DNA of 64,000 bases from Bacteroidales bacterium. GTDB taxonomy: Bacteria > Bacteroidota > Bacteroidia > Bacteroidales > UBA932. The stretch is taken from the NCBI GenBank assembly GCA_021371955.1, contig JAJFVD010000005.1, positions 166,719-230,718 of the forward strand, in the 5' to 3' direction. Position numbers and translations under genes: made by a program. Shown here piece after piece: positions 43,732 to 51,714 of the stretch. Each line of letters starts with the position of its first letter. The stretch's first letter is position 1. Under the pieces are notes generated by a model that was not told the origin of the DNA, searched no databases, and saw nothing but the letters and a program-made list of their open reading frames with translations.

Positions 43732-45093
43732 TCAATTTTTATAGAAAATTTTATACCCAAAAGGGGTTAATTCAAATATAGTCTCTTTTTTAATTTTCTT
43801 TGAAACATTTGCCATGAATTCTTCATAGATACCTTTTTTAATTTTATCAGAAATTGTAACAGACAGAGCCTCTCCCGAAAAATTAAAAATCGCTATTAGA
43901 GTATTGTTGCCGGTACTGTATTTTAATGCTAAAACTTTATCCGGTTTATCTGTAATAAGTTCCGACATTTTTGATGTTAAAGGGGAATTGAGAGCTGGAT
44001 TAGCCTTTTTTAAAGCGCAAAGAGATTTGTAAAGCAGGTTGAATGAACTTTCGGGTTGCCAGTCGATACTGTCCTTTTCAAAGAACTGCAGCCTTCTGTT
44101 AAATCCGGATTCCTGTCCATTATAAATTAAAGGCATTCCAGGCAAAATAAACGTTAATGCGGCCATCTGCCCGGCCTGAACTCCCAGTCTTTCAAACTCG
44201 GTTCCGTTCCATGAGTTTTCATCATGGTTCGAAGTAAAGTTCATAGGAATAGTATTTTCAGGAAAACGGTTAAGCTCATTTTTAATGTAGCTTCTTAAGG
44301 AATCTGTATTTGCTTTTCCTTTAGCCATATCGTTCATTAGTTTAAATAAATTCCAGGAATAATACATATCAAATGCCTTCATCTGAAGTTCAGGTTTATC
44401 CGCCTCGGCAAGCATAAACAGATCCGGAGACGATTTTTTTAACTCAGTAACAGCATTATCCCAAAAATCTATCGGTACTTCGGCCGCAACATCACATCTG
44501 AACCCGTCAATTTTTGCTTCATCTACCCAAAATCTCATTGCTTCAAGCATTGCAGCGCGCATACCTGCATTAGAATAATCCAGTTTAGCAACATCTGTCC
44601 AGTCAAAAGGTGTTACCGGCTTTTTAGTCGTAGAGTCTATAACATACCATTCCGGATTAGTAGAAATCCATTTTGCATCTCTGGAAGTGTGATTCGCAAC
44701 CCAGTCGATTATGACTTTCATTCCAAGCCGGTGAGCCTCATTTACAACATCTCTGAAATCGTCCATAGAACCGAATTCGGGATTTATGGATTTGTAATCT
44801 TTTATAGAATAATAACTTCCCAGTGTTCCTTTCCTATCGATTTCACCTATTGGGTATATTGGCATAAACCATAATATATCAACACCCAACTCTTTTAGTC
44901 GTGGCAGTTGTGTTTCAAATGCTTTAAAAGTTCCCTCTTTGGAAAATTGCCTTACATTAACCTCATATATAACGGCATTTTTGCTCCATTCCGCGTGCTT
45001 AACTGAAGAGATGGCTTTTTCTGCCGTCTTTGGGCTGCATGAGGACAATATACCCAGTAGTGATATTATCAGAAAAAAAGAAAACTTTTTCAT
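43732..45093 (-). CDS. GH13 alpha-amylase-type lipoprotein
   Basis: A 453-aa lipoprotein (lipobox LSSC, Cys19). A compact GH13 barrel starts at WSKNAVIYEVNVRQFSKEGT; the catalytic residues are Asp in GFRCDVAAEVP, Glu in MLAEADKPEL and Asp in FTSNHDENSW. The acceptor loop and short C-terminal beta domain indicate an alpha-glucan hydrolase, but alpha-1,4 versus alpha-1,6 preference is unknown. Lipid anchoring puts it at the periplasmic face or the cell surface. It lies 22 bases after the 708-aa GH13 gene. Confidence 0.9.
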   Translation of the reverse strand: MKKFSFFLIISLLGILSSCSPKTAEKAISSVKHAEWSKNAVIYEVNVRQFSKEGTFKAFETQLPRLKELGVDILWFMPIYPIGEIDRKGTLGSYYSIKDYKSINPEFGSMDDFRDVVNEAHRLGMKVIIDWVANHTSRDAKWISTNPEWYVIDSTTKKPVTPFDWTDVAKLDYSNAGMRAAMLEAMRFWVDEAKIDGFRCDVAAEVPIDFWDNAVTELKKSSPDLFMLAEADKPELQMKAFDMYYSWNLFKLMNDMAKGKANTDSLRSYIKNELNRFPENTIPMNFTSNHDENSWNGTEFERLGVQAGQMAALTFILPGMPLIYNGQESGFNRRLQFFEKDSIDWQPESSFNLLYKSLCALKKANPALNSPLTSKMSELITDKPDKVLALKYSTGNNTLIAIFNFSGEALSVTISDKIKKGIYEEFMANVSKKIKKETIFELTPFGYKIFYKN

Positions 45094-45115
45094 CTTTTTA
45101 GGTGTTAAAATTATA

Positions 45116-47242
45116 TTATCTATTATTGATTATTGCAAAGGAATTTGCTTTTACTTCTACAACCATTTTATTGTCATATAACGATATGAGCCTTCCAAAC
45201 TGACTCTCCGTATTGTCATTTTCGATTTTTAAAGGAAGCGTGAGTTCCACAAGCTGGTCTTTATCGGATTTATTGAGAACAATTACCACTGCCTTTCCCA
45301 TATATACCCTCATGTATGCAAGAATATCCTTATCTGCAAAAAGGTTAAACAAATCTCCATAAATAAGAGGTAATGACGATTTTCTGAATGCTATAAGTTT
45401 TTTTACATTGTCTAATACTTCGGATTCATTTTTATTATACCCGTTAAATCTCATCCATCTTCTGTTGTCCGGGTCATTTGCTCCGGGATCTCCAAATTCA
45501 TCACCATAATAAACTGTTGGTATTCCGGGAATTGTAAAAATAAACGCCTGAAGTAAAGATAGCTTCTTATATGAAATGCTGTCTCCCACCCCAATATCTC
45601 TTTTCCATCCGGCCTTTTTCCAGTCTTCATCCGGTTTAAGTGCTCCTCCGGCAAGAGATATAAATCTCGGACGGTCGTGATTCCCGGTAATATAGCCCAT
45701 AAGATTATGGTAGCCATAGGTTTTTAGGCTTGTAGAAAGTGCTTTTTGTACATTTTCATACGAACCATCCTTTTTAACCATGCTCCATATCATTGCATCA
45801 TATACATTAAAATCAAACTGCCCGTCAAGCATTCCGGTTTTTACATAAGAGTTTATAAGTTCCGGTGACCCGTACGTTTCTCCTATCTGATATATTGATT
45901 TACCCGGAAGGCTTTCTTTTATTTTTCTCGTTAATGTCCTCCAGTAAACTTCCGGAACATGTTTTGTTGCATCGTGCCTGAACCCGTCCAGATCAAAATT
46001 CTTAAGCCAGTACATTGCGGAGTCTGTCATTGGTTTGTACACATACTCTTTCTCAAGGTCAAGCGATGGAATATGTTTGTCAAACCAGGTTGTAAGGCGG
46101 AATTCATCCCAAAGCTCAAAATTTGGTCTTCCGTCCGGGGTTAATTGCGGAGTTACCCAATCTGGATGAGCTTTTAGGGTTGGGCTGTTTATATGCATAT
46201 GATGTGCAACATAATCAAGAATAACATTCAATCCTCTTTTATGTGCCTCTGCCAGCAGCTCCTTTAACACCTCGCTGTCTCCAAAACGATTGTCAATTTT
46301 AGTTATGTAAATTGGCCAATATCCGTGGTATCCGCTGAATTTCGTTTCAGGGTCCCTGTTCTGCCCCCAGGCATCGTATGGGTTCTGTGTTATTGGAGAA
46401 ATCCATATAGTAGTTATTCCAAGATCACTGAAAAAACCCGATTTGATCTTTTGAAGAACTCCTTCAAGATCGCCTCCATAATAATCCACTTTTGGCAAAA
46501 CCTCTTTTTGGTTGAGCTTTTTCGTATTTGAAGGGTTTCCGTCAAGAAATCTGTCCAGCAAGAGAGAATAAATAATCTGAGTATGTTTGTCTGTTCTGTT
46601 AAGAGTTGCAACGCTCGATATAACCTTTCCTTCAGAAAGAGGAATCAATGCGTCGTTAGATATACCCAGTTTGTTTGCCGCATAAATTCTTATGTATGAC
46701 CTGTCAAGCTTCTTAGCTTTAGCCGGAATTTCTATTTCAAGCAGTTTTTCACCAACTGGATTTGTTTTATCTGTTTTGACAGTTATATAGAATGGGTCAA
46801 TTATGGTATTTTGCCACAACACAATGAAATATGTATCTCTTCCCAGAATTTTTACAGATACTTTATTTTGATCGGAATCAACAGATATTACCTTAATAGA
46901 TTTGTCATCATTGTTTTCCTTTACTTTGTTTAAGGAAATTAATGATGCTTTTTCTCCTTCGGAAAACAATGTAATAATATTGATGAGCCTGGACCTGGAA
47001 TTATTTATTACTCTGATAGTATCAAAATTTGTAATTTTTTCAATTTTCAAAGTTGGACTAGATACTGAGTCAATATTTTCACATAAAGGAAAATAATCTT
47101 TGACTATAATTTCTGTCGTGTCTCCTTGTAAACTAATTGGCCTGGCAAGGTCGTATATGTCAAATTTTGTTGACTGATCTTTATTTATGCACGAAATCAA
47201 CAAAGTATGAATTATCAAAAGAATGATGGAAATTCTTTTCAT
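45116..47242 (-). CDS. GH13 glycosidase lipoprotein with long N-terminal beta domain
   Basis: A 708-aa lipoprotein (lipobox LISC, Cys18). About 220 N-terminal residues without GH13 motifs look like one or two beta domains (possibly starch-binding), then TQIIYSLLLDRFLDGNPSN begins the barrel. The catalytic Asp is in GFRHDATKHVPE, the Glu in IGETYGSPE, and the third Asp in ITGNHDRPRF. FSGYHGYWPIYITKID, where substrate meets the barrel rim, recalls SusG-like and pullulanase-like surface enzymes. Specificity cannot be assigned. It is 22 bases after the 550-aa GH13. Confidence 0.88.
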   Translation of the reverse strand: MKRISIILLIIHTLLISCINKDQSTKFDIYDLARPISLQGDTTEIIVKDYFPLCENIDSVSSPTLKIEKITNFDTIRVINNSRSRLINIITLFSEGEKASLISLNKVKENNDDKSIKVISVDSDQNKVSVKILGRDTYFIVLWQNTIIDPFYITVKTDKTNPVGEKLLEIEIPAKAKKLDRSYIRIYAANKLGISNDALIPLSEGKVISSVATLNRTDKHTQIIYSLLLDRFLDGNPSNTKKLNQKEVLPKVDYYGGDLEGVLQKIKSGFFSDLGITTIWISPITQNPYDAWGQNRDPETKFSGYHGYWPIYITKIDNRFGDSEVLKELLAEAHKRGLNVILDYVAHHMHINSPTLKAHPDWVTPQLTPDGRPNFELWDEFRLTTWFDKHIPSLDLEKEYVYKPMTDSAMYWLKNFDLDGFRHDATKHVPEVYWRTLTRKIKESLPGKSIYQIGETYGSPELINSYVKTGMLDGQFDFNVYDAMIWSMVKKDGSYENVQKALSTSLKTYGYHNLMGYITGNHDRPRFISLAGGALKPDEDWKKAGWKRDIGVGDSISYKKLSLLQAFIFTIPGIPTVYYGDEFGDPGANDPDNRRWMRFNGYNKNESEVLDNVKKLIAFRKSSLPLIYGDLFNLFADKDILAYMRVYMGKAVVIVLNKSDKDQLVELTLPLKIENDNTESQFGRLISLYDNKMVVEVKANSFAIINNR

Positions 47243-47264
47243 TTTGTTCGTTTTAGTTAAACTG

Positions 47265-48917
47265 CTACAATTCGAAAATAATTGTCGAATATGCGGGCAT
47301 CGTCACAGAATTTGTAGTTGAATTAATCTTTGTATAAGTTACTTTACCCATATCTGCGACAGGTTTGTTTACTGCATGGTCAAAAGTGTATGTAGAAATA
47401 TTAGATGAAACATTGTGTATAACCATTAGCCTCTCTCCGTTTAATTCTCTGTAAAATACCATAAAATTCTTGTTATAGGCATCCAGGTTATCCGGATAAG
47501 AAATTGATCCGGAAGCCAGTGCCGGATATGTATTTCTTAGCCTGATAAACTTTTGATAGACTCTGTAAATCGAATTCAGGTCTGCTTTCTGTTTTGATAA
47601 CGGGTCCATATTTGTTTCAACAGAATATACCGGTGTGTGCCATTTTGTTCTGTAAGAATCAGATGTCTGGGGTTCCCAAAGATAAGGTTCCCTCACATTT
47701 TCATCTCCACCTGTTTTTAGCCCCATCATACCAATTTCTTCTCCGTAATAAATATAAGGAGAACCGCTTGTTGTCAGCAGGATTGCCGCAGCCATCTTTG
47801 CCAGGTCTTTATTGTTATTGAGCCGGGAAAGCGTTCTGTCTTCGTCGTGGTTTGAAAGTTTCGTAGCATTAATTGCGCCTGCTCTGTATGTTTCAAACCT
47901 GGCCTGCATTTCTGTAAGATCCTTTGGATACCACTTGGCATGAGAGTTTTCGAGAACATAAATTAGCTTGTACCATGCATCAAAATTAAACATAGCCGGA
48001 AGTCCCCTGTAATATTGAGCCACTTTCGTATAATCTCCTGTCAGATTTTCTCCGACAAGATATATGTCCGGTTTAAGTTTTTTTAGTTCATTGTAATATT
48101 TTTCAAGAAAACGCGGATTCTCATCAGAATCTTCACTCTGATAAATATGTTTCACAGCATCAAGACGGAATCCGTCAACCCCTTTGGCAAGCCAGAAAGA
48201 GGCAACATCAACCATTGCCTTGAATGGTGCAGAATTTTGGGCAGTATCAATGTTTCCGTAATTTAAGTCAGGCATCCAGTCAGAAAACATCCCCATGTAC
48301 TTGTAATCACTTGTACCTGAGGATATGCTATGCCATTGACCGGAGTTGTAACTGTTTGTCATTGGAACTTTCGCCGAAGTTATCCAGCCTGCAACATCAT
48401 TGACCGGAGCAAATAAGTAGAAATTCCTATATTGATTTGAAGTGTTAGTAATTGCAGCTGTAAACCATGGATGTGTTTTGGATGTATGATTTAAAACAAG
48501 GTCAAGGATTACTTTAATACCTAAAGAGTGTGCCTTTGCCAAAAGAGCATCAAAATCTGTCATAGTTCCGTATTCGACCTTGATTGCTTTATAATCATCC
48601 ACATCGTACCCATGATATGAAGGAGAAGGATGTATAGGTGTCAGCCAAATTCCTGATACTCCCAGTTCATTCAGATAATCCAGTTTGGCAGTAATACCTT
48701 TAATATCCCCTATTCCATCGTTATTTCCATCTGCAAAAGATCTAACAAATATTTCATAAAAAATGCCTCCTCTTTTTACGCCATCCCAGCTTCTTGAATC
48801 ATATTGGGAAATATCATCTCTCACTACTGCAGGCGGTTGTGGGCCGGGAGGAACTTCGCCCTTACTGCACGATAAAAGCAAAAGAAAGGCCAAAAAGAAT
48901 GTAAGCATCTTTTTCAT
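47265..48917 (-). CDS. GH13 alpha-amylase lipoprotein (SusG/oligosaccharide-type)
   Basis: A 550-aa lipoprotein (lipobox LLLLSC, Cys17) with a Pro-rich spacer PPGPQPP after the anchor. GH13 motifs: LNHTSKTHPWF, Asp in GFRLDAVKHIYQ, Glu in LVGENLTGD, Asp in KLSNHDEDRT; the barrel start IFYEIFVRSFADGNNDGIGDIKG is that of surface alpha-amylases such as SusG. It lies directly after the susE-like gene, past a hairpin, and is the best candidate for the outer-surface endo-amylase that makes oligosaccharides for SusC/D. Confidence 0.9.
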   Translation of the reverse strand: MKKMLTFFLAFLLLLSCSKGEVPPGPQPPAVVRDDISQYDSRSWDGVKRGGIFYEIFVRSFADGNNDGIGDIKGITAKLDYLNELGVSGIWLTPIHPSPSYHGYDVDDYKAIKVEYGTMTDFDALLAKAHSLGIKVILDLVLNHTSKTHPWFTAAITNTSNQYRNFYLFAPVNDVAGWITSAKVPMTNSYNSGQWHSISSGTSDYKYMGMFSDWMPDLNYGNIDTAQNSAPFKAMVDVASFWLAKGVDGFRLDAVKHIYQSEDSDENPRFLEKYYNELKKLKPDIYLVGENLTGDYTKVAQYYRGLPAMFNFDAWYKLIYVLENSHAKWYPKDLTEMQARFETYRAGAINATKLSNHDEDRTLSRLNNNKDLAKMAAAILLTTSGSPYIYYGEEIGMMGLKTGGDENVREPYLWEPQTSDSYRTKWHTPVYSVETNMDPLSKQKADLNSIYRVYQKFIRLRNTYPALASGSISYPDNLDAYNKNFMVFYRELNGERLMVIHNVSSNISTYTFDHAVNKPVADMGKVTYTKINSTTNSVTMPAYSTIIFEL

Positions 48918-48943
48918 AAGCAGTTATGTTTTAAATTAATAAA

Positions 48944-48968
48944 GGAGGCACCCTTTTAGAGTGCCTCC
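48944..48968 (-). terminator. Intercistronic hairpin between susE and the first GH13 gene
   Basis: Read on the minus strand, GGAGGCACTC-TAAAA-GGGTGCCTCC gives a 10-bp stem and 5-base loop, followed by TTTATTAATTT. It lies 13 bases past the susE stop and 27 bases before the start of the GH13 gene, so it can act as a partial terminator or an mRNA 3'-end stabiliser, keeping the binding genes above the enzyme genes in expression. Confidence 0.65.
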
Positions 48969-48981
48969 GATAATAGAAATT

Positions 48982-50070
48982 TTACGGTATCAGTGTCAGC
49001 TTATATGTAGGATCAACTTTGTTAAGGTTAAACTCTACTTTATAAGTTCCTGCAGTAACAGGGATATTTGGTCCGCCAGGATTGAGCTGGTTTGGATTCT
49101 TTCCCGCACTGGCATCAAACTTACCCCAGTTCAGACCCCAGTCGTTGTCTGCTCGGAATTTAATTTCACCATCAGTAAGTACAATAGTAGCCTCAAACAT
49201 TCTTGTGGTAGTATTGAAGAGTAGTTCTGTATCTGGTGAATTCCATCCGTTTGGAGTTGCACTTCCAATAAGGCCTATTCTTGATATAGTCTTTTTCAAC
49301 TCGAGAGTTCTGTTTGCCTGATCTCTGTTGTCGAGTTTAAGGAGCATTATTGACCCATTAAACAATCCTATATTTCCACCAGGTTCTACTTTAATCTTGT
49401 TATTGACAACTGCAGCATCATTTGTTCCTATATCGTCACCCCATCCGGCTTTGTATGTAATCTTAAACCCGTTCTGAGCTTTACCGCTGAATGCAACCCA
49501 GCCCTCATAGTATTGCTTATCCCCTGCTACATCATAGAGGAATTGAGAGTTAGCATGGTTCCAGCCGCAATAGTCGCCTACAATCCATACCTTATTATAC
49601 TCTTTTTCTGCAGGCATAAAGGTGGTTACATTATAGTTAACAACATTTGAATAAATTGGGGTGACCTGATCTACTATCTGAGATTTAACTCTCATTTCAA
49701 CTACATGTGTATTGCCCAAAATTACTTTAAGCCCGTCTAAAGCAGATTGAAGGTCGCTTCCTTTTATAACCAGCCGGTTTGTAGAAACAGTACCTAATAT
49801 TTTAGTAGTCGCAAAATTATTACCCTGAAGTGCAATCTCTACTGTATAAGTAATCGCTGCGTCAAATCCAAAAGTACTTGGTGTCCAGGTGAAGGCTGGA
49901 AGATTATTTCCCTTGGTGGCATCTAGCAGAACTATAGCTGCAGGTGCCGAAAGTGTCCCTGATACGGCTTTAGTGGAATCAAAAACCACATTGTTGCTGC
50001 TGTCTTTGGTACAGGCAGTAAATGCTAATACCAGGGCCAGTATTGATAATGTATATTTTATTATTTTCAT
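48982..50070 (-). CDS. susE: SusE/SusF-family outer-membrane starch-binding lipoprotein
   Basis: A 362-aa lipoprotein (lipobox LAFTAC, Cys20). The N-terminal domain (about 30-150: APAAIVLLDATKGNNLPAFTWTPS) is the SusE Ig-like module; two carbohydrate-binding repeats follow (KVWIVGDYCGWNHANSQF, near 160-260; then IGLIGSATPNGWNSPDTELL and IKFRADNDWGLNWG, near 270-362), with the aromatic residues used for starch binding. It holds starch at the cell surface next to SusC/D. It lies 14 bases after susD and is followed by a hairpin before the enzyme genes. Confidence 0.92.
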   Translation of the reverse strand: MKIIKYTLSILALVLAFTACTKDSSNNVVFDSTKAVSGTLSAPAAIVLLDATKGNNLPAFTWTPSTFGFDAAITYTVEIALQGNNFATTKILGTVSTNRLVIKGSDLQSALDGLKVILGNTHVVEMRVKSQIVDQVTPIYSNVVNYNVTTFMPAEKEYNKVWIVGDYCGWNHANSQFLYDVAGDKQYYEGWVAFSGKAQNGFKITYKAGWGDDIGTNDAAVVNNKIKVEPGGNIGLFNGSIMLLKLDNRDQANRTLELKKTISRIGLIGSATPNGWNSPDTELLFNTTTRMFEATIVLTDGEIKFRADNDWGLNWGKFDASAGKNPNQLNPGGPNIPVTAGTYKVEFNLNKVDPTYKLTLIP

Positions 50071-50084
50071 AATTTAATATTTTA

Positions 50085-51701
50085 TTAGTATCCTGTGTTT
50101 TGTACAAGATTTGGATTTGCCATTAAATCGGCTACAGGTATTGGAAACAGATTGTACTTGGCATCAATGGAAACACCGGAGGCCTGACCACCTTTCATTG
50201 GCCACAGATATGTAGAACCTGTATACATTCCAAAACGAATGAGATCTGTGCGGCGGGTTCCCTCCCAATACAGTTCTCTTGAACGTTCGTCTATAAGAAG
50301 GGGTAATGTAAGTGCTGATACATTTCCAACTTCGCTTCCATATGCACGTACTCTTAATGCATTGAAATACTGCAGCGCTTCAGCTGATGTAGCACCTGTT
50401 CCACCCCTGACAACTGCCTCTGCTAGCATCAGATAAACATCTGCAAGCCGGAAATACGGGAAGTCTGTATCCGGAAAGTCATTGTGCGAACCTTTTCCTC
50501 CAGTGGAGGTCTTATTGGTGAACTTGAATACTGACCAGCCTTGTGTTGTAAATGTATTCAACGGATTAGTAATTTCTTTGCTTCTGCCTTTCTGGAAGAA
50601 AATCGCTCTTTTATCCGGGCTGACAGGATAATCGCCGGTTAAATCGGAATATGTAAATTTATCGACCAGTTTAGCAGTGGCTCTGTTACCATCCCATGCC
50701 TGCTGTGTGCCGTTATCTACAATATCCTTTTCGCTGCCCGATCTTGAAGAAGCAACAAGATATGTCATCCCTCCCCAAGTCTGAATTTTATTTCCGTCAA
50801 AAACTATTGGGAATATTATTTCGTTTTTAGCAGCAGACTTATCATTATCAGCCATAAAAAGATATGAATATGTTGGAGAGAGAACGTATCCTCCTCCTAT
50901 AACTTTTTTGGCATATGTAATAACATCAGTATATCTGGCTGTGCCGGTATATACTTCTGCATTAAGGTATAATCTGGCCAGAAGAGTCCATGCCGCTCCC
51001 TGATCGGCTCTGCCATATTCGTTTGTTCTTGGGGCAAGCATGTTTGGTTCAATTGCCTTTAATTCGCTTTCAATATATTCAAACATTGCCTTTCTCCCAA
51101 TTTGTGATGGCATATATCCGCCTATAGGATGTTCATCAGTCATGTAAGGAGGGTTCCCATAAACATCAAGTAAGATTGAATATGCAAGTGCTCTCATGAA
51201 ACGGGCTTCCAAACGGAATTTTGCGACCTCTGCCTTAATTGCAGCATGTCCTCTTTCATCGAGCTTTGCATCTGTGGTTTGTTTAAGGTATTCATTGGAC
51301 AAAGCAACAATAAACATCGCTCTGTAATAAACTCCGTCTATAGATTCGTTCTTTATGTTACTCCATGTGTTATTGTTCAATTCCGGAACCCAGGAATCGT
51401 TACCCCAGCCGTTTTTACATTCATCGGTAGTAACAACCTGAACATTCCATAAACTCCTTAAAAATTGAGAGTTACCAGGATCAAGACCTGTAATGTCTGT
51501 ACTGCCGGAACCATCTTGTCCCGAAACAGCCATAACAGAATATATTTTTGCCAGGCCCTGCTTGTATGCTGCCTGATCGGCATATGCCTTATCAACCGTA
51601 AATGTTTTCTCATCCAGCGGTTTTGTATCTAAATCTTTCAAACACGATGTGGCAAATAGTGAAAGAGATAGAACAGTTACTAATATTTTAATTTTTTTCA
51701 T
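50085..51701 (-). CDS. susD: SusD/RagB-family nutrient-binding lipoprotein
   Basis: A 538-aa lipoprotein (lipobox ATSC, Cys20). The SusD N-terminal domain starts LKDLDTKPLDEKTF; mid-protein EVAKFRLEARFMRALAYSILLDVYGNPPYM is the conserved TPR-like region, and the C-terminal RADVYLMLAEAVVRGG and RSRELYWEGTRRTDLIRFG are the diagnostic SusD motifs. It forms the lid of the SusC channel and binds maltooligosaccharides. It is 13 bases after susC and 14 before susE. Confidence 0.96.
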   Translation of the reverse strand: MKKIKILVTVLSLSLFATSCLKDLDTKPLDEKTFTVDKAYADQAAYKQGLAKIYSVMAVSGQDGSGSTDITGLDPGNSQFLRSLWNVQVVTTDECKNGWGNDSWVPELNNNTWSNIKNESIDGVYYRAMFIVALSNEYLKQTTDAKLDERGHAAIKAEVAKFRLEARFMRALAYSILLDVYGNPPYMTDEHPIGGYMPSQIGRKAMFEYIESELKAIEPNMLAPRTNEYGRADQGAAWTLLARLYLNAEVYTGTARYTDVITYAKKVIGGGYVLSPTYSYLFMADNDKSAAKNEIIFPIVFDGNKIQTWGGMTYLVASSRSGSEKDIVDNGTQQAWDGNRATAKLVDKFTYSDLTGDYPVSPDKRAIFFQKGRSKEITNPLNTFTTQGWSVFKFTNKTSTGGKGSHNDFPDTDFPYFRLADVYLMLAEAVVRGGTGATSAEALQYFNALRVRAYGSEVGNVSALTLPLLIDERSRELYWEGTRRTDLIRFGMYTGSTYLWPMKGGQASGVSIDAKYNLFPIPVADLMANPNLVQNTGY

Positions 51702-51714
51702 TATAAATCGTGTT

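Noticed and set aside
43731..43760. Upstream start for the SusA-like GH13
   Set aside because: It would lie inside the preceding GH13 gene and place charged residues ahead of the signal peptide; ATG 43730 gives a normal signal peptide.
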